DNA from: an uncultured Coriobacteriales bacterium
GTDB taxonomy: Bacteria; Actinomycetota; Coriobacteriia; Coriobacteriales; Atopobiaceae
DNA: 5,246 nt
Assembly (NCBI GenBank): GCA_947305035.1
Contig: CAMZCV010000096.1
Location: 1 to 5,246, forward strand
Reading direction: 5' to 3'
In this document: positions 1-5,246 of the stretch, piece by piece
Layout of the letters: each line of letters begins with the position of its first letter
Position numbering within the stretch: the first letter of the stretch is position 1
The notes under the pieces: generated by a model
What the model saw: only the letters and a program-made list of their open reading frames with translations
What the model was told of the DNA's origin: nothing
Database searches by the model: none
Made by a program: the position numbers and the translations under genes

Positions 1-1182
1 CGCAAGCGCCACTATGCGTCCGTCGAGGGCGTTTCCAACATAGAGCTCGTCTACGACCTCATCTTCGTGTACTGCATCAGCGTCATCACCTCGCTCATGC
101 ACAACGTCGAGGGGTCGTTTCCCACCCTCGAGACCTGGGTCATCTACCTGTTCACGTTCCTCGTGGTGCTGCAGGTGTGGTTCTTCACCACGCTGCTCAT
201 CAACCGCTATGGCGACCGCTCGGTCTCCGACAACATCTGCCTCTTCGTCAACATGTTCCTGCTCTACTTCCTCTCAACCGGCGTCCAAACCGACTGGGCG
301 GAGACGGCGTTCACCTTCAACGCGTCGTGGGCGCTCATCCTCACGAACCTGCTGGTTCACTGGGTGATCAAACTCGTGAGCTACGACAACCTGGACGAGG
401 ATGACCGCGGCATCATGCGCACGGTCATCACCGTGCTGGCCACCGAGCTGGCCTTCGTGACGGCCGCGGTATTCCTCGAGGGGATGTCGGGCGTCATCGT
501 GACGTACATCGCCATCATCTTCTCCTTCAGCGCATTCTCCATTCCCGCTTTCTACCGCAGGATCTTCCGCAACAAGCCCGCGCAGTTCGGCCATCTTGCG
601 GAGCGCTGCGCCCTGCTCACCATCGTCGCGTTCGGCGAGACCATCGTGACCATCTCGTCATACATGGTCACCGGCTTGTCCATGGTGTACTCGGCGCTCG
701 TATTCGCGCTGGTGGTGGGCCTCTTCCTCATCTACATCTTCGAGCACGACAACATGCTCGACCACCACATGGCAACCGACGGCTTGAGCTTCACCTCCAT
801 CACGGTGTGGATGATCCTGATCATCGGCAACCTCACCGTAGCGCTCGAGTTCATGACCATGGAGCATATCGCGTTTCTGCCCAAGAGCATCTATCTCATG
901 ATGTGCCTCATCCTGTACCTGCTCACGTCGTTCATGCTGGGACGGTACAACCGGCCCGAGTTCCATTGGTCGCCGGCGTATATCGCCGGCCGCTTCGGCG
1001 TGTGTGCCTTCGTCTTCGCAGGCGCCTTCGCAACGGATTTCGACCCCACGGTCACCCTCGTGATCGACGTGATCGCGGTGTGGTTCGCCCTCTGGCACGA
1101 GTGGCTGCTCTACCACCGCCGCATGCACCTCATCATGTTCGGCCATTCCATCGGCGATACCGACGAGGACGACGGGGAGTAG
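1..1182 (+). CDS. LtrA-family (low temperature requirement A) membrane protein, 5' partial
   Basis: The reading frame is open from the first base, so the start codon lies upstream; 393 residues are visible before the TAG stop. The GTG at 67 is an internal valine, because the conserved N-terminal LtrA signature (ELVYDLIFVYCIS, visible residues 15-27) begins before it. A second family hallmark is HLAER followed by TIVAFGET (residues 198-214), where a membrane helix carries a conserved Gly-Glu. The rest is a chain of about ten hydrophobic segments split by short charged loops, ending in an acidic cytoplasmic-looking tail (GDTDEDDGE). It is an integral membrane protein. LtrA was named for a Listeria mutant unable to grow in the cold, but the biochemical role of the family is unknown, and I infer none here. 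It converges on the ABC-F gene with 2 bp between the two stop codons. The family call is confident; the function is not. Confidence 0.9.
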   Translation, partial: RKRHYASVEGVSNIELVYDLIFVYCISVITSLMHNVEGSFPTLETWVIYLFTFLVVLQVWFFTTLLINRYGDRSVSDNICLFVNMFLLYFLSTGVQTDWAETAFTFNASWALILTNLLVHWVIKLVSYDNLDEDDRGIMRTVITVLATELAFVTAAVFLEGMSGVIVTYIAIIFSFSAFSIPAFYRRIFRNKPAQFGHLAERCALLTIVAFGETIVTISSYMVTGLSMVYSALVFALVVGLFLIYIFEHDNMLDHHMATDGLSFTSITVWMILIIGNLTVALEFMTMEHIAFLPKSIYLMMCLILYLLTSFMLGRYNRPEFHWSPAYIAGRFGVCAFVFAGAFATDFDPTVTLVIDVIAVWFALWHEWLLYHRRMHLIMFGHSIGDTDEDDGE

Positions 1183-1184
1183 CT

Positions 1185-2675
1185 TCATCCGACCATCAAT
1201 TGGTATCCATCCATATTCGTCTTGGCGATCCGCCACGTGATGCCCGTGGTCGCTCCCAGCAATGCCGCATCGTGACTGACCAGCAGGAGCGCAGCCGGAT
1301 AGGCTGCAAGCACGCGCTCGAGCGCCTCGACCGATCCCAGGTCCAGGTGGTTCGTGGGCTCATCCATGATGATGAGCTCGGGTGAATCGAGGATGCCAAG
1401 CGCGAGCATGAGCTTGCGCATCTCGCCAGGGCTGATGGCATCGCCCTCGAGTATGCGGTCCGGCTCTGAGTTGAGCTGCGCCACGATGGAGAGCACGCGT
1501 CCCCTCGATGCGCTCGCCAGCGTGGAAAGACGTTCGCGAGCCCGGGCCTGCTGTTCCTCGCTCGGCTCCTGCGCGATATAGAGCACGCGCACGCCGTCCG
1601 CCATATGCGCGACGAGGTGCTTGACCAACGTGGTCTTGCCCGTCCCGTTGTCACCCACCAGACCTATGTGGTCGCTGCGTCCGATGAAGAGCGGTGGCAC
1701 CTCGAGGCGCATCTCCCCTAGGGTCAGCACGCACGGTTCCAGTCTCAGCAGCACGGGACGCCTGCTCGGGGTGGCCTCGAGCCAGATATCTGCGTCATAG
1801 CGCTTCTCCACACGCATCTGGTCGAGCTGCTCCGACATGCGCCCCGCCCGCACCTCCATGATGCCGGCCTGCTTGGCGGCGATGCCATCGGTTCCATGGA
1901 TGATGGCCACGCGCTTCTTGTAGCGCGCATCGCCGTCATGTTTGGCGATGCCCGCGAGGCTCTTCTTGCCCTCCTTCTGCGCGGCGGTCTCACGCCTGCG
2001 CTGCGCCTCCCGCTCGATGCGCTTCTTCTCGCGGCGCATATCCTCGCGCGCCCGCACGCTGCTCTCGCGCTCGAGCGCCGCCTGGCCCGACGCCTGCGTA
2101 TAGCCGCCCGGCCGCATGACCGCAGCGCCCGCCCCCATGAAGAGGCACTGCGTGCACAGGCCGTCGAGCAGGGCTCGGTCATGCGAGATGAGGATACCGA
2201 TGCCGCCGAAGCCGGTGAGCACCCGGAAAATCTCCTCGCGCGTGGTAGCATCCACGTGGTTGGTGGGCTCGTCCATCACGAGCACGTCAGGCTCCGACCA
2301 GAGGACGCAGGCAACCTGCATGCGCTTCTGCTGGCCTCCCGAGAGCGTGCCGTAGCGCCAGGGCCAATCGTCCTCCAACGCGAGGGTCGTTTTGAGGCGG
2401 GCAGCGCGGCGGTCGTATGCCGCAGCGAACTCCTCGAGGTTATCGGGAGGATTCGTGGCATCCTGCGCGCAGTAGGCGCTCACGAGCGAAGGCCCCACGG
2501 AACCGGCATCGGGCGTGATGAGGCCGCAGGCGATACGCGCGAGCGTGGTTTTGCCGCAGCCGTTGTCGCCCACGATGCCGGTCCAGCCTTGCGGGAAGGC
2601 AACGGTGATGCCCCGCAGGATGGGTGCCTGCGCTTGCGGATAGCAGTATTCGATATTGGATAGATTGAGCTGCAT
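1185..2675 (-). CDS. ABC-F family ATP-binding cassette protein (twin ATPase, no membrane domain)
   Basis: A 496-residue protein with two ATPase domains and no membrane segment, the layout of the ABC-F family. Members bind the ribosomal E site; some relieve stalled translation and others protect against antibiotics that bind the 50S subunit. Domain 1: Walker A GDNGCGKTT (36-44), signature LSGGQ (111-115), Walker B MDEPTNH (134-140), switch His 165. A charged Arg/Lys/Glu-rich linker (about 200-300) follows, where ABC-F proteins carry the P-site tRNA interaction motif. Domain 2: Walker A GDNGTGKTT (341-349), degenerate signature ISPGE (414-418), Walker B MDEPTNHLD (437-445), switch His 468. Both catalytic glutamates are present. 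I chose the ATG at 2675 because AAAGGA lies 5 nt upstream and the domain begins at once (MQLNLSNIEY). An in-frame ATG at 2750 would add 25 Arg-rich residues unlike the family. Whether it is a resistance or housekeeping ABC-F cannot be settled by eye. Confidence 0.93.
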   Translation of the reverse strand: MQLNLSNIEYCYPQAQAPILRGITVAFPQGWTGIVGDNGCGKTTLARIACGLITPDAGSVGPSLVSAYCAQDATNPPDNLEEFAAAYDRRAARLKTTLALEDDWPWRYGTLSGGQQKRMQVACVLWSEPDVLVMDEPTNHVDATTREEIFRVLTGFGGIGILISHDRALLDGLCTQCLFMGAGAAVMRPGGYTQASGQAALERESSVRAREDMRREKKRIEREAQRRRETAAQKEGKKSLAGIAKHDGDARYKKRVAIIHGTDGIAAKQAGIMEVRAGRMSEQLDQMRVEKRYDADIWLEATPSRRPVLLRLEPCVLTLGEMRLEVPPLFIGRSDHIGLVGDNGTGKTTLVKHLVAHMADGVRVLYIAQEPSEEQQARARERLSTLASASRGRVLSIVAQLNSEPDRILEGDAISPGEMRKLMLALGILDSPELIIMDEPTNHLDLGSVEALERVLAAYPAALLLVSHDAALLGATTGITWRIAKTNMDGYQLMVG

Positions 2676-2680
2676 AGGAA

Positions 2681-2686
2681 TCCTTT
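2681..2686 (-). promoter_or_regulatory. Ribosome binding site of the ABC-F gene
   Basis: AAAGGA on the minus strand, 5 nt before the ATG at 2675. It decides the start in favour of 2675 over the in-frame upstream ATGs at 2711 and 2750. Its first A is also the last base of the 3' strand of the leader hairpin, so helix and ribosome binding site are directly adjacent. Confidence 0.75.
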
Positions 2687-2753
2687 CGATGCATGCCCGT
2701 ACGCGAGCCATCACGGCCCTACCGCGAACACGGGCGGTTGATACATGCATCGA
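2686..2753 (-). promoter_or_regulatory. Long imperfect hairpin in the ABC-F mRNA leader, candidate attenuator
   Basis: On the minus (mRNA) strand, TCGATGCATG (2753-2744) pairs perfectly with CATGCATCGA (2695-2686). Inside this 10-bp outer stem come CCCGT (2734-2730) with ACGGG (2700-2696), CGCG (2726-2723) with CGCG (2705-2702), and GGCC (2718-2715) with GGCT (2709-2706, one G-U pair), closed by a 5-nt loop. The 3' side is paired almost without a break, with only 2701 unpaired. The 5' side has bulges of 9, 3 and 4 nt. The 3' foot touches the Shine-Dalgarno. No U-run follows, so this is not an ordinary intrinsic terminator; occlusion of ribosome loading is the likelier mode. I derived the pairing by hand and computed no folding energy. 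A DNA operator made of the same repeats is an alternative. Confidence 0.5.
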
Positions 2754-2765
2754 CTAGACCCTCAT
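2754..2765 (-). CDS. Possible 3-codon leader ORF (Met-Arg-Val-stop) upstream of the ABC-F gene
   Basis: ATG AGG GTC TAG on the minus strand. AAGGGA (2778-2773), a fair Shine-Dalgarno, lies 7 nt upstream of its ATG. Its stop codon is immediately next to the first base of the leader hairpin (2753). A ribosome paused on it would cover the 5' strand of the outer stem and free the 3' strand beside the ABC-F ribosome binding site. Very short ORFs arise easily by chance, so the support is its position and Shine-Dalgarno, not its sequence. The GAGGG inside it could instead serve the in-frame ATG at 2750. Confidence 0.3.
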   Translation of the reverse strand: MRV

Positions 2766-2854
2766 GCACCTGTCCCTTCTCGAGCCGGAGCTTGGCATAT
2801 GGGCACCGGCGGACTTCTCGCTCAGATTCTACCCCAACCTATGCATCATGCGCA
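2766..2854 (-). other. Remaining ABC-F upstream intergenic segment (no gene)
   Basis: This stretch between the DUF4003 stop and the candidate leader ORF must hold any dedicated ABC-F promoter. I found no convincing promoter pair. It contains a 5-bp inverted repeat (GCCGG at 2784-2788, CCGGC at 2806-2810) that might be a weak stem-loop after DUF4003, but no T-run follows. It also holds one copy of the ATGCATC heptamer (2841-2847) that occurs again in both strands of the leader stem. Confidence 0.4.
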
Positions 2855-3853
2855 TCAATTGTTCGAGTGCGAAGTGGTGCTGATCACGATGGAGGCCAAG
2901 ATGATGGCGATGAGGATCAGCAGCAGCTCCTCGACGATCGCCTGCGTAACCGCGCTCGTCGTTCCTCCAACAAGTGCAGCCGAGCCATCTTTGCGATCCT
3001 CGAGCACGTAGGTTGCTGCGAACACGCGGCGGACGCTGGCACCCGTTCCAAAGGCACCGTAGCCCTTCTGCTTCTTCAACCAGTCATCGACTTCGCCGAT
3101 CTCCGCCGCAAGCTCCGCAGGATCTGCATCCATGCCAGCGAACGCCGCATAGATGGCAGCCGCCTTGTCCCTGGACGTTGCGTGGCCAGCCTCTTTGCAT
3201 GCGTTGAACAGGGCAAGATAGTCCGCGACCTTCTGCGCGGCAGGCTTGTCGTAGAGCGCAAGGATCATCGCCACGGCCTGCGGAGTGTCCGACCCGGGCA
3301 GGAAACTGTCCTTGAGCATGACGTAGAGCTCCTCGGCCTTTGCGGCAGCCTGGCTGGGATCGATTCCCGCCATGATCATGAGGGCGATGAGCGCCATATC
3401 CTCCTCGCCGGTGAGGAAGGGGTGCTGTTCCTTGATCATCGCGTACGCATCGCGCGTTTTTGCGACAACCTCCGCACGCGCCTCAGACGGGCAATTGTCG
3501 TAGATGGTCATCGCGGCCATCGCCACCAGCTCGCCCGGAACGAACATCCCGGCCTTCAGCTGGTCATACACGCCGAGCACACCCTCGAAGTAGGCGCGGG
3601 GATCATCGGAGAGCGCCATCTTCACCTGGACCAGATACTGCATGTGTCCCCTGAAGTTCGAGAAGATGCCTACCTCGTCCTTGATGATCTGCTTGCATTC
3701 CTTCAGCCGATCCGCATCCACCGCGCGGCCGGCGTTCGTGTATTCCAGCGCTGCGAGCTTTATGAGCGATTCGTACTCGAACGAATGCCCCGTCTTCACC
3801 GTGGCTTCATTGAGAATCTGCGCCTCGCATCTAGCCTGTAGCGATTGCCTCAT
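2855..3853 (-). CDS. DUF4003-family protein with C-terminal hydrophobic tail
   Basis: A 332-residue, mostly alpha-helical protein. I recognise the DUF4003 pattern: FRGHMQYLVQVKMA (67-80), a Tyr-x-x-Leu-Lys segment near 96-100, and the family-like HPFLTGEED (144-152) followed by a hydrophobic helix. No enzymatic motif is visible, and the function of the family is not known to me. There is no N-terminal signal peptide. Residues 310-324 (LLLILIAIILASIVI) are strongly hydrophobic and are followed by only eight polar residues, so the protein may be tail-anchored with its bulk in the cytoplasm. The ATG at 3853 is chosen because GGGAGGAG sits 6 nt upstream; a TTG at 3901 would add 16 residues without such a site. 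It lies between the deacetylase and ABC-F genes, in the same direction but separated by 129 and 179 bp, so it is probably its own transcription unit or a loosely linked one. Confidence 0.8.
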   Translation of the reverse strand: MRQSLQARCEAQILNEATVKTGHSFEYESLIKLAALEYTNAGRAVDADRLKECKQIIKDEVGIFSNFRGHMQYLVQVKMALSDDPRAYFEGVLGVYDQLKAGMFVPGELVAMAAMTIYDNCPSEARAEVVAKTRDAYAMIKEQHPFLTGEEDMALIALMIMAGIDPSQAAAKAEELYVMLKDSFLPGSDTPQAVAMILALYDKPAAQKVADYLALFNACKEAGHATSRDKAAAIYAAFAGMDADPAELAAEIGEVDDWLKKQKGYGAFGTGASVRRVFAATYVLEDRKDGSAALVGGTTSAVTQAIVEELLLILIAIILASIVISTTSHSNN

Positions 3854-3859
3854 GGTGGT

Positions 3860-3867
3860 CTCCTCCC
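3860..3867 (-). promoter_or_regulatory. Ribosome binding site of the DUF4003 gene
   Basis: GGGAGGAG on the minus strand, 6 nt before the ATG at 3853. It is close to an ideal Shine-Dalgarno and decides this start over the upstream in-frame TTG at 3901. Confidence 0.85.
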
Positions 3868-3940
3868 ACAACCCGTCCGGTGCATGGTTCCGATGACTCA
3901 AATACCATTCGTCAGCTTATCAATGCAGGGGGACGATGCG

Positions 3941-3971
3941 GCTGCGAATCGGCAAGGGGCAGCTTCGCAGC
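3941..3971 (-). terminator. Stem-loop after the deacetylase gene, possible terminator without U-run
   Basis: GCTGCGAA (3941-3948) and TTCGCAGC (3964-3971) form a perfect 8-bp inverted repeat with a 15-nt loop. It can be extended by ATG (3936-3938) with CAT (3973-3975) across a small internal loop. It lies 11 bp beyond the deacetylase stop codon, the right place to end the hydrolase-deacetylase transcript. A run of Ts is missing on the exit side (a C-rich stretch follows), so it may only protect the mRNA end. The rest of the 129-bp gap (3854-3982) shows no convincing promoter. Confidence 0.35.
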
Positions 3972-3982
3972 ACATGGCGTGG

Positions 3983-4744
3983 TCACAACCTGCCCTCGTG
4001 CAGCCTGAACGCCTCGCCGATGGAGCAGCAGGTCACATCATCATGCGACGCAACCGTCTCGCAGATACGGCGGAACTTGTCCCAGTTGCTCTCCTTGGTG
4101 TCGAAATCGAACTCATAGCCATGCGCGAACATGAGGAAGAAGAGGTCGTCATCTGCTGGCTCAGCAGTAAAGAAGGCATCAAGCCGTTGGAATGCTTTGG
4201 CGGATACGTGCCAGCAGCTCATGGGCATGTCGAGAGGATCTTCGGGAAATGCGAAGTCCTTGCCCGACCTGATGGACCTGGCATAGCGCACGCCCGCGCT
4301 CTTCAGCAGCTCGCTGCCCTGTTTGGCACCGACGCCGTACGGGTAGGCAAAGCCCTCGACCGGCTTCCCGAACAGCTCTGAGAGCGCAGCCACGTCGTCG
4401 CAGATCTCGCCCACGCGCTCCTCGTCCGAACAGCGCGCCAGGTTGGCATGCGTGCGACCGTGCGCCGCCACCTCGAAGCCTTCGTACACCTGACGAACCT
4501 CGTCCTTCGGGATGCGGAAATGCTCGACATAGGGCACCAGATGCCGTGCCGCAGGATCGAACGACGCAGCGGGCTTCTCGATAAAGCCCAGATTGCCGAT
4601 GCGTCCTTCATAGGTCCTGTCACCGAACAGGCCCGAGTTGAGATGGAAGGTGGCTCCGAGACCGTATTGCTTGAGCACCTCGATGATCTTCTTGTCCTGC
4701 TCGAGCCCGTCATCGAAGCTCCAAGCGAAGTATTTCCTGCCCAC
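3983..4744 (-). CDS. Polysaccharide deacetylase (NodB/CE4-type) family protein, apparently cytoplasmic
   Basis: A 253-residue protein with the NodB-fold motifs. SFDDG (9-13) is motif 1, with the catalytic and metal-binding aspartates D11 and D12. HGRTH (95-99) is motif 2, with metal ligands H95 and H99. FAYPYG (132-137) matches motif 3, and AHGYEFD (207-213) supplies the late histidine (H208). CE4 enzymes remove N- or O-acetyl groups from polysaccharides such as chitooligosaccharide, peptidoglycan or xylan; the substrate here is unknown. Motif 1 begins at residue 9, so there is no room for a signal peptide or membrane anchor, and the protein is probably cytosolic. About 80 residues separate motifs 1 and 2. 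The canonical Arg of motif 3 is not present. The start is GTG at 4744, with AGGGGGAG just upstream and no in-frame ATG that would keep motif 1. It lies 8 bp after the hydrolase stop, so translational coupling is likely. Confidence 0.9.
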   Translation of the reverse strand: MGRKYFAWSFDDGLEQDKKIIEVLKQYGLGATFHLNSGLFGDRTYEGRIGNLGFIEKPAASFDPAARHLVPYVEHFRIPKDEVRQVYEGFEVAAHGRTHANLARCSDEERVGEICDDVAALSELFGKPVEGFAYPYGVGAKQGSELLKSAGVRYARSIRSGKDFAFPEDPLDMPMSCWHVSAKAFQRLDAFFTAEPADDDLFFLMFAHGYEFDFDTKESNWDKFRRICETVASHDDVTCCSIGEAFRLHEGRL

Positions 4745-4746
4745 AG

Positions 4747-4754
4747 CTCCCCCT
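4747..4754 (-). promoter_or_regulatory. Ribosome binding site of the deacetylase gene, overlapping the upstream stop codon
   Basis: AGGGGGAG on the minus strand lies only 2 nt before the GTG start at 4744. Its first two bases are part of the TAG stop (4755-4753) of the alpha/beta hydrolase. The tight spacing is slightly unusual. It supports the GTG start and coupling of the two genes. Confidence 0.7.
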
Positions 4755-5246
4755 AATGCGCTTTGAAGAAGGCGTCCATGCGTGCGAACACGTCGCGGCT
4801 CTCGGGATACATGGGATAGCCCACCGCGAACACATGCACCAGCTCGTGCTCATCGCCCTTGGGATAGTTCACCAGCTCATGCTCGATGCCCCGCGCCTCG
4901 AGCAGCCGCTCCAGCTTGAGGCTGTCCGCTTGGATCAAGTCCTCGTCGCTGGTGACCTGGAAGATGGGCGGAATCTCCTCCGAGATGAGCAGCAGCGATG
5001 GGTCGAGCAGGAAACGCTCGTAGGGCTTTCTCGCATCTTCCTTGGAAGTCACCACATTGTTGATCGCCCTCAGGAGGTCGCGGCGCTGCGTATCGAGCAT
5101 GATGGAGATGAGCCCTGCAGCGCGGAAGCGATAGCCGCAGCCCAAGATGCCAAAACGTTGCTGCAGCTCGGCGCTCCCGTTGATCGCGAGCGCGAAGAGG
5201 GCGAGCAGGGCACCCGCGGAGTCGCCCGTAATAAAGCAGCGGCTCA
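4753..5246 (-). CDS. Alpha/beta hydrolase (esterase/lipase-like), 5' partial
   Basis: The frame stays open to the window edge, so the N-terminus is missing; 163 C-terminal residues are visible. The fragment begins at the nucleophile elbow GDSAG (residues 7-11, Ser 9 at 5220-5218) followed by a small-residue helix, as in HSL-type esterases and acetyl-esterase-like hydrolases. The acid is probably in FQVTSDED (Asp 100 or 102) and the base is His 137 in ELVHVF, each in the expected order and spacing. A TTG at 5145 is not the start, because the elbow lies upstream of it in the same frame. The upstream HGG oxyanion motif, which would confirm the HSL type, is outside the window. The gene ends 8 bp before the polysaccharide deacetylase, so the two form an operon. 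The substrate is unknown; a carboxylic ester, possibly a sugar acetate given the neighbour, is inference. Confidence 0.88.
   Translation of the reverse strand, partial: SRCFITGDSAGALLALFALAINGSAELQQRFGILGCGYRFRAAGLISIMLDTQRRDLLRAINNVVTSKEDARKPYERFLLDPSLLLISEEIPPIFQVTSDEDLIQADSLKLERLLEARGIEHELVNYPKGDEHELVHVFAVGYPMYPESRDVFARMDAFFKAH

Noticed and set aside
658..1236. A 192-codon minus-strand open frame antisense to the LtrA gene
   Set aside because: It is His/Asp/Glu-rich with no family features, and the plus frame is a clear LtrA membrane protein.
1896..2663. A 255-codon plus-strand open frame antisense to the ABC-F gene
   Set aside because: Its Arg/Ala/His-rich translation has no domain. Long antisense frames are expected opposite GC-rich coding DNA, and the minus frame carries all ABC motifs.
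2826..2831. TAGAAT on the minus strand as a -10 box for the ABC-F gene
   Set aside because: The hexamer is good, but no fair -35 lies 16-18 nt upstream; the nearest, TTGATG, is 21 nt away and overlaps the DUF4003 stop. It remains a candidate only.
2693..3841. A 382-codon plus-strand open frame antisense to DUF4003
   Set aside because: It mirrors the DUF4003 gene, has a His/Arg-rich composition with no recognisable domain, and starts in the ABC-F leader. The minus frame has an ideal ribosome binding site, family motifs and a clean hydrophobic tail.
3899..3923. TTGATA and TATTTG on the minus strand as a DUF4003 promoter
   Set aside because: The spacer is only 13 nt, and TATTTG matches the -10 consensus poorly.
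3845..4381. A 178-codon plus-strand open frame across the 3854-3982 gap and into the deacetylase
   Set aside because: It overlaps the catalytic region of the deacetylase in antisense and shows no recognisable motif.
4753..5145. The TTG at 5145 as the start of a 130-residue protein
   Set aside because: The frame continues upstream and encodes the GDSAG nucleophile elbow required by the hydrolase fold, so the gene is partial at the window edge.

Overview
This is a high-GC window with five protein-coding genes, two of which run off its ends. I see no tRNA, rRNA, CRISPR array, insertion sequence or phage gene. GC-rich codons, strong GGAGG-type ribosome binding sites and compact spacing suggest a high-GC Gram-positive. 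The mix of gene families would suit a gut Actinomycetota such as a member of the Coriobacteriia. That placement is inference, because no phylogenetic marker is present.

Layout from left to right. On the plus strand, 1-1182 is the 3' part of an LtrA-family polytopic membrane protein. It converges with only 2 bp to spare on a minus-strand ABC-F ATPase (1185-2675), a soluble twin-ATPase ribosome-associated type of protein. Upstream of the ABC-F gene is a 179-bp non-coding gap (2676-2854). Next, also on the minus strand, comes a DUF4003-family protein with a short C-terminal hydrophobic tail (2855-3853), then a 129-bp gap. After that is a two-gene minus-strand unit: an alpha/beta hydrolase with a GDSAG nucleophile elbow (4753-5246, N-terminus outside the window), followed 8 bp later by a NodB-type polysaccharide deacetylase (3983-4744).

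How the genes may work together: the hydrolase and deacetylase are almost certainly co-transcribed. Both are hydrolases of ester or amide acyl groups, so a shared acylated substrate is plausible but not shown. DUF4003 and the ABC-F gene lie downstream in the same direction. Each follows a gap long enough to hold its own control region.

The most interesting structure is the ABC-F leader. A possible 3-codon ORF with its own Shine-Dalgarno ends exactly where a long imperfect hairpin begins. That hairpin has a perfect 10-bp outer stem, and its other foot abuts the ABC-F ribosome binding site. This is the geometry expected for ribosome-dependent attenuation, a control mode known for some antibiotic-resistance ABC-F genes. 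The rest of the window looks like ordinary chromosomal sequence.
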